Source: CAYQDB01 sp964416195 (GTDB lineage: Bacteria; Zixibacteria; MSB-5A5; GN15; FEB-12). Taken from it: DNA of 24,821 nucleotides. The stretch spans positions 1 through 24,821 of the forward strand of contig CAYQDB010000028.1 of the NCBI GenBank assembly GCA_964416195.1, read 5' to 3'. Of the stretch, positions 1 through 10,800 are shown piece after piece; the stretch's first letter is position 1, and every line of letters begins with the position of its first letter. Both the position numbers and the translations under genes were made by a program. A model generated the notes under the pieces. The model was not told the origin of the DNA, did not search any database, and worked only from the letters and a program-made list of their open reading frames with translations.

Positions 1-153
1 ATGCAACTGTTTCCATGCAAGTCTGTCGGGGTTGTGGAGTATTCGGGGTTTGCCAAGACTATTGACCCCAGGATCAAGACCGATTGTATTGCCTGCCCGC
101 CTGACGAGGAAGCCGGCAAGGAATTCCACTGCGGCTGGAGGTTTACGATTTGA
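1..153 (+). CDS. C-terminal tail of an unidentified protein (5' end outside window)
   Basis: Frame 1 is open from the first base to a TGA at 151-153 and reads as plausible protein: 50 residues with 'VVEYSGFAKTIDPR', three cysteines and an acidic 'CPPDEEAGKE' stretch, ending in 'CGWRFTI'. The window happens to begin with ATG, but no upstream sequence is available to test it as a start, so I read this as the 3' end of a longer gene. It converges on the epimerase gene, with a perfect hairpin between the two. I do not recognise the family. The cysteine spacing could suggest a metal-binding or secreted protein, but that is only a guess. Confidence 0.45.
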   Translation: MQLFPCKSVGVVEYSGFAKTIDPRIKTDCIACPPDEEAGKEFHCGWRFTI

Positions 154-180
154 CAGGGATAGAGGTTACTGTTATTTGGG

Positions 181-198
181 GCAGATGTGGACATCTGC
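181..198. terminator. Perfect hairpin between convergent genes (possible bidirectional terminator or dispersed repeat)
   Basis: GCAGATGT-GG-ACATCTGC is an 8-bp perfect inverted repeat with a 2-base loop, flanked by ggg and ccgccc. It lies in the 79-bp gap between two convergent genes, where a shared terminator would be expected. There is no clean T-run, so intrinsic termination is uncertain. It could equally be a short dispersed palindrome. Confidence 0.35.
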
Positions 199-232
199 CG
201 CCCACAAGTACCTTTTCACCGGCTAAGCCTCT

Positions 233-1168
233 TTAGGGGGACAGCTTGGACCTAAAAAACTCAACTGTCTTATAAAGGCCTTCTTCAAATCCGATTGAAG
301 GTCGGTAGCCGAACTTGGCCAGTTTGTCTATTGAGGCAAAGGAATGACGGATATCTCCTTGCCGTGGCGGGTTATACTCGGCTTTGATCTGTACGCCGAT
401 AATCGTGCGCAGCTTATCCAACAGCTCGTTTAATGTAAACTGCCCGCCACAGGCTACATTGAAATTTGTTCCAACCACTTTGTCGCTGGTAGCAGCCAGG
501 ATGTTCGCCTGCACACAGTTATCGATGTAAGTGAAGTCGCGTGACTGCTCTCCGTCACCGTAAACCGTTGGGGGCTGCCCCTCGAGAAGAGCAGTGATAA
601 ACTTGGGGACTACCGCCGCATACTCACTGGCCGGGTCCTGGTTGGGGCCGAAGATATTGAAATATCGAAGAGAAACTGTCGGAAACCGGTACAGTTCCCA
701 ATAGACCTTGCAGTAGTATTCACACGTCAACTTGGTTACGGCATAAGGAGATAGGGGGCTGGGGGACATTTCTTCATGCTTAGGCAGCTCTTCGGATTCT
801 CCATAGACAGAGGATGAAGAGGCAAACACGAGTTTTTTTACACCGGCGTTTTTGGCTGCCTCAAGAACATTCAGAGTGCCGTCGATATTGACCGCGTTTG
901 ACGTCAACGGATTTTGGACCGACCGCGGCACCGACGGCAGAGCTGCCTGATGGAGGACATAATCTATATCATCGACCGCCTTGACGACTGTCCAGTAATC
1001 CCTGACATCCCCATCGATAACTTCAACCGAATCGGACAGTCCCTTGATATTTTCCCGACTGCCGGAAGAAAAGTTGTCGAGAATCCGTACCCGTTCGCCT
1101 TTTTCAACCAAGTGGGCTGCGATATTTGATCCAATAAACCCGGCCCCGCCGGTAATGAGAAACTTCAT
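233..1168 (-). CDS. NAD-dependent nucleotide-sugar epimerase (WbpP/TviC-like extended SDR)
   Basis: A 311-residue extended short-chain dehydrogenase/reductase, probably a cytoplasmic UDP-GlcNAc or UDP-glucose 4-epimerase supplying sugars for surface polysaccharide. The N-terminus carries the dinucleotide-binding 'TGGAGFIGS' (residues 6-14). The catalytic serine region 'FASSSSVYG' is at about 116-124 and the YxxxK pair is Y142/K146. The substrate-side motifs 'RYFNIFGP' and 'GDGEQSRDFTYI' are typical of the WbpP/TviC branch. Length is slightly short for that branch (about 340). I chose the ATG at 1168 because it starts MKFLITGG directly; a TTG six bases upstream would add MK. A weak AAGG lies about 11 bases upstream. 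Substrate identity cannot be read from the sequence; dehydratase or GDP-sugar activities are less likely. Confidence 0.85.
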   Translation of the reverse strand: MKFLITGGAGFIGSNIAAHLVEKGERVRILDNFSSGSRENIKGLSDSVEVIDGDVRDYWTVVKAVDDIDYVLHQAALPSVPRSVQNPLTSNAVNIDGTLNVLEAAKNAGVKKLVFASSSSVYGESEELPKHEEMSPSPLSPYAVTKLTCEYYCKVYWELYRFPTVSLRYFNIFGPNQDPASEYAAVVPKFITALLEGQPPTVYGDGEQSRDFTYIDNCVQANILAATSDKVVGTNFNVACGGQFTLNELLDKLRTIIGVQIKAEYNPPRQGDIRHSFASIDKLAKFGYRPSIGFEEGLYKTVEFFRSKLSP

Positions 1169-1836
1169 CTTCAAATATACCTTATTTCACAACGCAAATC
1201 TGTTATCTATTATCGGCTTGGTTACTTGTCGTTTAACCTGTCCATACAGTCAGCTCAAGTCAGGAATGCTCTAATTACAGGTATACTAACTAATTACAGC
1301 AGCTTTGTCCAGTCGATTGTAAGCAATTTTCGAATCGAGGCCTGTATTGCCGGCGCTTGTCCGAATGGCTTTGCTGCTGTGGCGCAGAACGACCAGCTTA
1401 CCCGGGGGGTGTGATTGGTAGTCATTGGCCGGGAATCAAGGCAGAATTGGTTGCATATGAATATGAATGGGATGCAGAGAGAGCAGAGGGGCAGAAAGAT
1501 GCTGAAACAAGCCATTTAGCGCTTGACATAAGGAGGGCTTGTTATTAAGTTTAAGCTGAGAAAGAGTTTGTTGCGTGGGCCCCTTGAACTGGTAAGCTCG
1601 CAGGACAATCTTCCAGCTTAGAAGCTGTACCTCTTTGGACGGACGGTAGTTATTGACGGAGTAGCATATGGATGGTTGTTCATGTCTTGATGTTACATTA
1701 ACGACAACTGAATCTATTTTTACGCGGTGTTATGGGCGATCTCCTTTCGCCTTTATCGGGAAAGGAATGTCTCCGTCCGGCTCTTTGGTCCAACGAAAAA
1801 TAATTGGTGGTTTTATAAATATATAGGGGAAAGGGT
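1169..1836. other. Intergenic region between divergent genes, no gene seen
   Basis: About 670 bases separate the epimerase (leftward) from the giant protein (rightward). The short open frames here have no family-like content or convincing ribosome binding sites. Both flanking promoters should lie in this stretch, but I could not pick a convincing -35/-10 pair for either. Just before the giant gene an AT-rich tract is followed by AGGGGAAAGG, which serves as its ribosome binding site. Confidence 0.5.
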
Positions 1837-4800
1837 ATGAAATTGTATCGTTACCGTAGTCTCGCATTACTGTTAGCTGTTGTTTTTGTCTTTGGTGCAA
1901 GCGACGCCTTGGCACAAGGAAAGGAGTTCTGGGCTGACTCGATTTACTCCAAAGCCACGGGGGATGAAAACTCGCTCCAGTGGTATCTTGATTCTCTTGG
2001 ATATAACATCGATGTTGCGAACGACGAATTGGGTTGGGAGATTTTCTGTGGCCTTGACGGATTAAACACCGCAAATTTGGTGATTGAGGTTGCCCAATCG
2101 TCCCTGTATTCAACTTCCGGCTACTATCAATCGGGAGACACATCGATATTCTACCAGCTGTTTGGTCCCAGTGATGGTCCTGGGGACTCGGTACAATTCA
2201 CGTTCGCCAGTTTCGATTCGATCGGCTTTTTCATGAAGCCAAACCTTCCGGGTAACGAGCAGACCTGGTTGACGGAAATCGCTCTCAACTGGGACAATTT
2301 CGACCATACCTGGGTCTTTGCAACAGGAGTACCGCACGAGTACCTGATTTGCTGGGAGGACATCCCCGACGGTGGCGATAAGGACTACCAGGACTTGGTT
2401 ATCAAAGTCACCTTCGAGAACTACGCACCGGAGCTGACCCTCCCAAAGGACAGTACTGTCATCCTGTGTTCGCCTGATTCAATCTGTTTTGACATAACGG
2501 CGCATGATCCCAACTGCGAGGCCGATTCCATCTGGCTGGAGATGATTGAGGGCGAGGGGTATTTCGAACCGCTGGCGGGGCTCTCAACAATATACGCCAC
2601 ACACTGTTTCCTGCCAACCGGCAACGGTACATATACATTTGTTTTCAGGGCGGAGGATATTCTTGGCGCGGTGACAATCGATACAGCCGTTATCCATGTC
2701 ACCACCGGCTCGGTACCCCAGGTTGAGCTGAACGATACAACCTTTACCCTCTGCTACCCGTCGGAGCTCTGCATCCCGGTATCGATCTTCGATCCCGACT
2801 GCGACATAACATCTGTGGTTACCAACTACGGCACCTATGCCGGTACTATGAACAACTTCGATCAGGTCAAGCGCATCAATGACCTCGGCGGCGCGATCAG
2901 TCAGATAGGCGGCGGTGCACCTGGAAAGGTTCTATATACTGCTTCCGACTTCATTCCGCCGGTGAACTCGCAGTCGGGGGTGTCGGTCGCCTTACCCAAT
3001 TTCGTCTTCGCAGATCATGTGGTAAACTACGGTTCATTTCCCAGTGGCCCGACACACGCCAACTCGGCTGACCAGCTTCTTGGCCCACCGACCGATCTCA
3101 CGTTCACCAGCCCCGGGCCCGGCGGCCCCGACGGCGGGAATGGAAGCGGATCATTGAAGTTTAAAAGTAATAGATGGTGTATTATCGGCTTTCCCCAGGA
3201 TATCACAACCTGTCACGGGGCCAACGCGGATATTTCTATCTTCACCGGTGCTAACTGCGGTGCCATGGCCAAGTTATACTTTAATTATAATGGGACGACT
3301 GTTTACACGACTACACTGGCTCTTCCCGGTGGCACGGCCGGCTCCGGGGACGGTGGAGCCACTATCGACCTGCCTGATGGCCTTACATTCAACGAACTGA
3401 AAATCAAGAACGTCGGCGACATAAAATATACAGAGTATCTGCAGATTGACGCTATCGCTACCCGCACGAGTCCTTCACCGACGAGTACGGATGTCTGCTT
3501 CTACGCCGACACATCCGGTATCTACGAGATCATTGTTACAGCAACTGATTCCTGTGGCAATGTCGGCGCCGACACCGCTCTGGTAACGGTCAATCTCAAC
3601 AGCCCTCCATTCGCCAATGCCGGCTCGGATTTCACAGCTTTCCTGTGCGACTTCTCGGAGGTCTGCTTTAGTGTAAGTTTCGTAGACCCTGACTATAACA
3701 TTAAATACACAGAGCTTTACTCCGGTCCCGGAAGTCTCAACGGCGATCAGGTATGCTTCATTCCGACTGTAGAGGGAACATACACCTTTGTCATTCATGC
3801 CGTCGATTCCTGCTACGAGGAGGACTTTGATACGGTTGTTGTGACGGCTGAAACCAATGATCCACCTGTAGCCGATGATCCAGACACTGTCACACAGTTC
3901 ATGTGCCAGGCCGAAGAGCTCTGCCATACGTTTACAGCGAGCGATCCCAATGGCGGTCCGCTGACCTGGACGCATCTGGCCGGTGTCGGCTCGATAACAC
4001 CCGACGGCCAGTTCTGTTTCACCCCGACCGTTTCCGGCACATACAGCGCTGCCGTAATCGTTGCCGATTCCTGCGGCGCTGTGGATACAACTTCTATAAC
4101 ATACGATCTTACTATTAACTCGGCTCCGGTGGCGGTCGATCCACCCAGCCCGGTCGATGTTTTCCAATGCACTGCAGAGGAGATCTGCTACCAGTTTGAG
4201 GCCTCGGACGCCGATGGCAACACGCTGGTGTGGAGCAAGCTCAGCGGTAATGGGACGGTGACACAGAACGGACTCTGGTGCTTTACCACGACTACCTCAG
4301 GCAGTTACAGCACATCGGTTGCCATGACTGATTCCTGTGGAGCGGCTGATACGACCACTCTGACTTATAACGTGACACTCAATGATCCACCGGAAATTGC
4401 CTTTGGGAATGACACAAGCGTTCTGCTGTGCTCTCCGCAGGAGATCTGCATGAGCTATACGGTCTCAGATCCTCAGGGACTTAGTGGAATCACCGAGATA
4501 ATGATTTCCGGATACGGCACGATTGACACGGCTGCCAACGAGATTTGCTTTACCCCCTCGGCAGCCGGATCGTATGACTTCATAGTCAGTATCGTCGATT
4601 CCTGCGGCGCATTGGATAAAGACACCATTGTCGTTGAGGTTTCCTTCGGGGAAACGGCGAGTATTGACTGCCCGTCCGACCCGATTAATGTATCACTTTG
4701 CTCGGCTGACACCGTCTGCCAGCTTTTGAACATTACGCCCGATTCGGCCACCGTGAATACATCTTATGGAACATACGAAGACGGCCAGTTGTGCTTCTAT

Positions 4801-7800
4801 GCCGATACATCGGGTACATACGATATTACTGTTATTGCTTCCACTGAATGCGGCGCGGACACCTGTGAACTGACATTCAGCGTGGAAATCGGCTCGGTGG
4901 CTGAGATAAGCTGTCCCGATCCGCAGGATATATTCATCTGCGAGGCAGACACGGTTTGTGTCCCGGTGTCGGTTCTGGGTACCGGCGTAACCGTGGAAAT
5001 TACCCCGATTGGGATCTACAGCGGCGGCAATGTCTGCTTCCCGGCGGATACATCCGGCCACTACGAGATTCAAATGATTGCCAACACGCCCTGTGGCTCC
5101 GACACCTGTCTCATCATCGCAGACATAACTATCAATTCCAGCCCGGTGGCCGCCGATCCAAGCTCGCCGGTTGATACCTTCATCTGTGCAGCGGATCAGA
5201 TTTGTTACCAATTTACTGCAAATGACGTCGACGGCGGGACGCTAACCTGGGCTCGATTGTCCGGCAACGGCACTGTGAATGCCTCCGGTCAGTGGTGCTT
5301 CGATGCCAATACCAGCGGCAGCTACTCTGTCACCGCCGAGGTTGTAGATTCCTGCGGCGCTAGCGACACAGTTGCCCTTACTTATAATCTCACTATCAAC
5401 TCTGCTCCAAACATTGCTCTCGGCAATGACACCACTATCTTCGTCTGTTCCTCCGGCTTGATCTGTCTGACGTATACTGCGTTGGATGTTGACGATAACA
5501 TAGATTCCATCGTACTGGTTGCTGGTGATGGGGATTTGGATACAGCCCTGAGCCAGGTCTGTTTCACACCATCCACCGAGGGTATGTATGAATTCATCGT
5601 CAAGGTAATCGATGCCTGCGGTGTTACCGATGTTGACACAATTAATGTTACTATCAATATCAATGAGGCGCCGTTGGTTGATGCCGGTAGCGATCAGACC
5701 ATCTTCCAGTGTGATATTGCTGAGATCTGCTGGCCAGCTGGCGCCAGCGATCCCGACGGCAACTTGGCAAGCGTTGAATTGATCATTGGTCCAGGGACTT
5801 TTAACGGCACCCAAATCTGCTTCACCCCCACCGGCACTTACAATTACGAATTCGTGTTGAAAGCGACCGACAACTGCGGTGTTGAGAGCTACGATACGGC
5901 TGCTATTTACTATACGCTCAATAGCACACCGGTGGCCGACGCCGGTGAGGACCAGACGCTGTTCCTGAGTGAGCCGACTGAAATCTGCTGGCCGGCATCG
6001 TGCAGCGACGTTGACGGCAATCTTACCGGCTGCGCTCTCGTTGAAGGCCCCGGCTCTTATAACGGCACAAATATCTGCTTTACGCCAAGCGTTACCGGCG
6101 TTTACACTTTTGTCATCGAAGCAACCGACGCCTGCGGTGCCACCGATCGCGACACGGCGGTTATCGATGTAACCTTCAATTCTCCTCCGGTGTGTGTTGT
6201 GCCGGACGATACGGCCATTTTCCAGTGTGTGCCAGCTGAGGTTTGTCTACCTGCTTATGGTACGGACGATGATGGCAACCTTAAGTTCTGTCAGATCATC
6301 TCCGGACCGGGCTCTCTGGTCGGCGGTAACTGGTGCTACACACCTGTTTCCGACCAGGCTGTTACGGTGACGATGCGGTGCGAGGATTCCTGCGGAGCTT
6401 ATTGCGAGTCGCAATTCACGGTTGAATTCGACATAAACAGTCCGCCTACTATTGCCTTCGGTAATGACACCTCCATCTTCCTCTGCGAAAGCGAGGAAAT
6501 CTGTCTGCCGTATGTAGCCAGCGATCCTGATGCCCCGCGACCTGATACAATTATACTGGTATCTGGAGAGGGAACACTGGACGACGACAGCTCCTGGGTC
6601 TGTTTCACGCCCACTTCCAACGGCACCTACAGCTTCGTGATCCGTATTCAAGATGAATGCGATGAGTTTAACCAGGATACCATCAATGTTGACGTAACGA
6701 TAAATAACCCGCCGGTTGCGGATGCGGGCGCTGACCAGAGTATTTCCCTGTGTGACTCTGTGTCGACTGTTTGCTGGTCGGCCGCTTGCAGCGACGTTGA
6801 CGGCAACCTGACCGACTGTCTGTTCAATGGTCCGGGAACCTATGATGGTTCGCAGATCTGCTACAATCCGGTCATTAGTGGAAATTACCAGTTCACACTG
6901 CACGCTATTGACGACTGCGGTGAAGAGATGATCGACACGGTTACGATCAGCGCGATGATCAACTCCGACCCGGTCATCAGCTTTGGCGCTGATACCACAC
7001 TGCTGCTGTGTGCTCCTCAAGAAATCTGTTTCACGTACGCTGTAACGGATGCGGATGGTTTGAACGGAATCATTGAGACGATGATCTCCGGCTATGGCAA
7101 TATCGATACCGCTACAAATACAATTTGCTTTACGCCCACCTCGGACGGCAGCTACGAGTTCATCGTCAGCGCTGAGGATTCCTGCCTGGCCACGAGTATT
7201 GATACAATGATCGTGAATGTCACTTTTGGAGATGTAGCCAGCATTGACTGCCCGAGTGGGCCGGTTGAGAAATTCCTATGCGGTGCTGATTCGATTATTC
7301 AAGCGCTTTCAATAACACCGGTTTCGGCTTCTGTAAGCGTATCGTACGGCACTTATGATGACGGCGCAGTACGTTTCTACGCCGATACGGCTGGAAGCTA
7401 CGCCATTACGGTTATTGCTTCTGATGTCTGTGGCGCCGACACCTGTGAGCTGGTCTTTAATGTAACATTCAACAGCCCACCGGTAGCGAACGCTGGGAAT
7501 GATCAAACAGTATTCCAATGCACGCCCGCAGAAATCTGCTGGGCGGCATCCTGCAGCGATCCGGATGGAAATCTGAGCAGTTGTGAACTAGTCAGCGGCA
7601 CGGGAACTTATAACGGCTCGGCGATTTGTTTCACTCCTTCGGCTTCCGGCAATTACGAATTCCTTGTGAAAGCGACCGACGCTTGTGGGGTTATTGACTA
7701 TGACACGGTAAATATAGATGTTACTATCAATTCAGCGCCGACAGTGGTGGCTCAGGATGATACCTCATTGTTCCTGTGCGGTCCTCAGCAGATCTGCGTA

Positions 7801-10800
7801 TCGTATACGCCTGATGATGCGGATGGTCTATCTGGCCTCACTGAAAACATGGTTTCCGGTTATGGCTCGATTGATACCGCCAATAATCAGATGTGTTTTA
7901 CACCTACCGTTTCCGACAATTACGAATTCATCGTCAGGGTGACTGATCCTTGTGGTGAGACTGACGAGGATACCATGGTGGTCTCGGTCACTTTCGGCGA
8001 GGTAGCTACAATCGACTGCCCGGATGACACCATTCACGTCTCGTTGTGTGATACGGCAACTGTTTGCAACTTACTCTATATTCAGCCTTCGACTGCGACT
8101 GTTGTCTGTTCCTTCGGAAGCTATGCCAATGGCGAGCATTGCTTCAAGGCTGATACCAGTGGCATCTATGTGGTAGAGGTAATTGCCACCGAGTCGTGTG
8201 GGGCTGATACCTGCCAGTTGATTTACAAGGTTGATATCGGTCAGGCAGCCGAGATATCGTGCCCTGACCCTCGGGATATATTCGTCTGTGAAGTGGGTGA
8301 AGAGGTTTGTGTACCGATCTCCGTGTTAACACCGGGGGCGACTATTACCGTTACACCTATCGGTTACTACAACGCCGGTAACGTCTGCTTCCCGATCGAC
8401 ACTACCGGCCACTACGAAATCAAGATCGTTGCCTCTACCGCCTGCGGTTCCGATTCGTGCGTAATAGTTGCGGATGCTTTGATCAACTCTGCCCCGATTG
8501 CCGACGATCCCACCAGTCCGGTTGATACCTTCCTCTGCGAACCGGACGATATCTGTTACCAGTTCGCCGCCTCGGATGTTGATGGCGGCACCCTGACCTG
8601 GACAAAGCTGTCGGGTATGGGAGCGATAAATGCAGCTGGAAACTGGTGTTTCAATGCCGGCTCTGAGGGTAGTTGGAACATAACGGCAGTAGTGACAGAT
8701 TCCTGTGAGGCGGCTGACACCGTCAGCCTTACTTACGACATCGACATGAATTCTTCTCCAGTGGTCACGCTGGGCAATGACACTACTGTGTCGCTGTGTG
8801 ACGGTGATACCTATTGCTTTGGTTACACCGTAACGGACGATGATGGCAATGTCACGCTTGAGGAGCTGGTCAGTGGTAGTGGCACTATAGACACCGCAGC
8901 CAATGAAGTCTGTTTTACTCCAACCAGTAATGGCACTTACCAGTTTGTAATTCAGGCCACGGACTCCTGTGGTAAGGTCGACGCTGACACGATTGAAATT
9001 ACTGTCGATCTGGGCACTTCCGTGACGGTTACCTGCCCGGATGACACGGCCATGTTCCTGTGCAGCGCACAGGAAATCTGCCGACCGGTCGGAGTTTCCA
9101 TTTCCGGGGCGTCGGTAGTCGTGACACCGATCGGTTATTACGACGAGGTTGCCGGTCAGGTTTGCTTTGACGCCGATACAGCCGGGCACTACGTCATCCA
9201 GGTGGCGGCCTCCTCGACTTGCGGCTCCGACACTTGCAAGTTCATAGTCGATGTGACCATAAACTCCAATCCGGTTACCGATGATCCGACTTCACCGGTG
9301 GACACCTTCATTTGTGCAAGTGGTCAGATATGTTACCAGTTTAGCGCCAGTGATGTTGATGGCGGAACTCTCGAGTGGAGCCGGATCTCCGGCGACGGCA
9401 CTGTCAGTTCTAACGGATTGTGGTGTTTCACTCCCAGCACTAGAGCCACCAGTTATACCGTTTCGGCCAAGGTGGCGGACCCCTGCGGTGCGGCGGATAC
9501 CGTCACCCTGACATACAACGTAACGACCAACAGCCCGCCGACAGTGGCATTCGGCAATGATACAACTATTTTCCAGTGCGCCACAACACAGGTCTGTTTT
9601 GCCTATGCGGTGACCGATCCGGATAACAACATCACTCTTGAAGAACTGCTGACGGGCGCCGGCACAATTGATACTGCCGCCAACGAGGTATGCTTCACTC
9701 CAGACACGATAGGAACATACGGGTTTATTGTCAAAGCGACCGATGCGTGTGGCGCGAGTGGCCAGGATACTATAAACGTCACCGTGGGTTTGAACAATCC
9801 TCCGGTAGCTGCTGCCGGTAATGATCGGAATGTCTTCCAGTGTGCTCCCGTCGAGATTTGTTGGCCGGCCTCCTGCACCGACCCGGACGGCAATCTCGAC
9901 AGTTGCTACCTGACTACAAGCGTTGGAACATACAACGGCACGAACATCTGCTTTACGCCCGATACAGCCGGGACATATACGTTCGTCCTGCGTGCCGTCG
10001 ATGCCTGCGGATTGTTCGATGAAGATACTGCCCTCGTCTACCTGTCGCTCAACTCGCCGCCGGTCTGTGAAGTGCCTAACGATACTTCCTTCTTCCAGTG
10101 CACACCGACACAGGTGAGTTTGCCGGTCACTGCTACCGACGTCGACAACAACTTCGACCACTGCGAAATCATTACCGGTCCCGGCTCGATTGTCGGTGGC
10201 AACTGGGTGTACACACCGTCGGCGGATCAAACAGTCATAGTCAAAGTTATGTGCCTTGACGCCTGCGGCGCCACCTGCGAGGATTCCTTTACAGTCGTGT
10301 TTGAGATCAACACTCCGCCGGTGGTAGATGTCGGTCCTGACACCAGTTATTTCTTCTGCCAGCCGGGAACGACCATCTGCTGGCCGGTGAGCATAGACGA
10401 TGAGGACGGTAACATTGAAACAGTCGAGTTGGTAAGTCCCAACGGTTATTATGACGCCGGCAACAAACAGATATGCTTTGCCGTCCCGCCGGGAGAGACA
10501 GGGTACATGTTTGTCCTGAAAGCGACCGATTCCTGCGGCGCTGTCGACTATGACACCACCTATGTCACCATCAGCTTCAACGCACCGCCGACACTCGATC
10601 TACCGCCCGACTTCACAGTATACCTCGACGAACCCGGCGATGTCTGTTTCGATGTCAATCCGGAGGATGAGGACGGCAATCTCTCCAGCGTGACGGTTTC
10701 ACCGATCGGCTCGTATGACTCCGGCACAGAGCAAGTCTGTTTCACTGCCGACAGTTCAGGCGAGTACTGCATGGTAATCACTGCTACTGACGCCTGTGGT

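Noticed and set aside
32..226. 64-residue plus-strand frame at the left edge
   Set aside because: It overlaps the more protein-like frame 1 tail (1-153) and runs through the hairpin at 181-198; low-complexity, arginine-rich content typical of a wrong frame.
3475..10230. Long minus-strand open frames inside the giant gene (for example 230, 257, 287 and 312 residues)
   Set aside because: They mirror the repeat structure of the plus-strand gene and have no family motifs or ribosome binding sites; they are shadows of its codon pattern.
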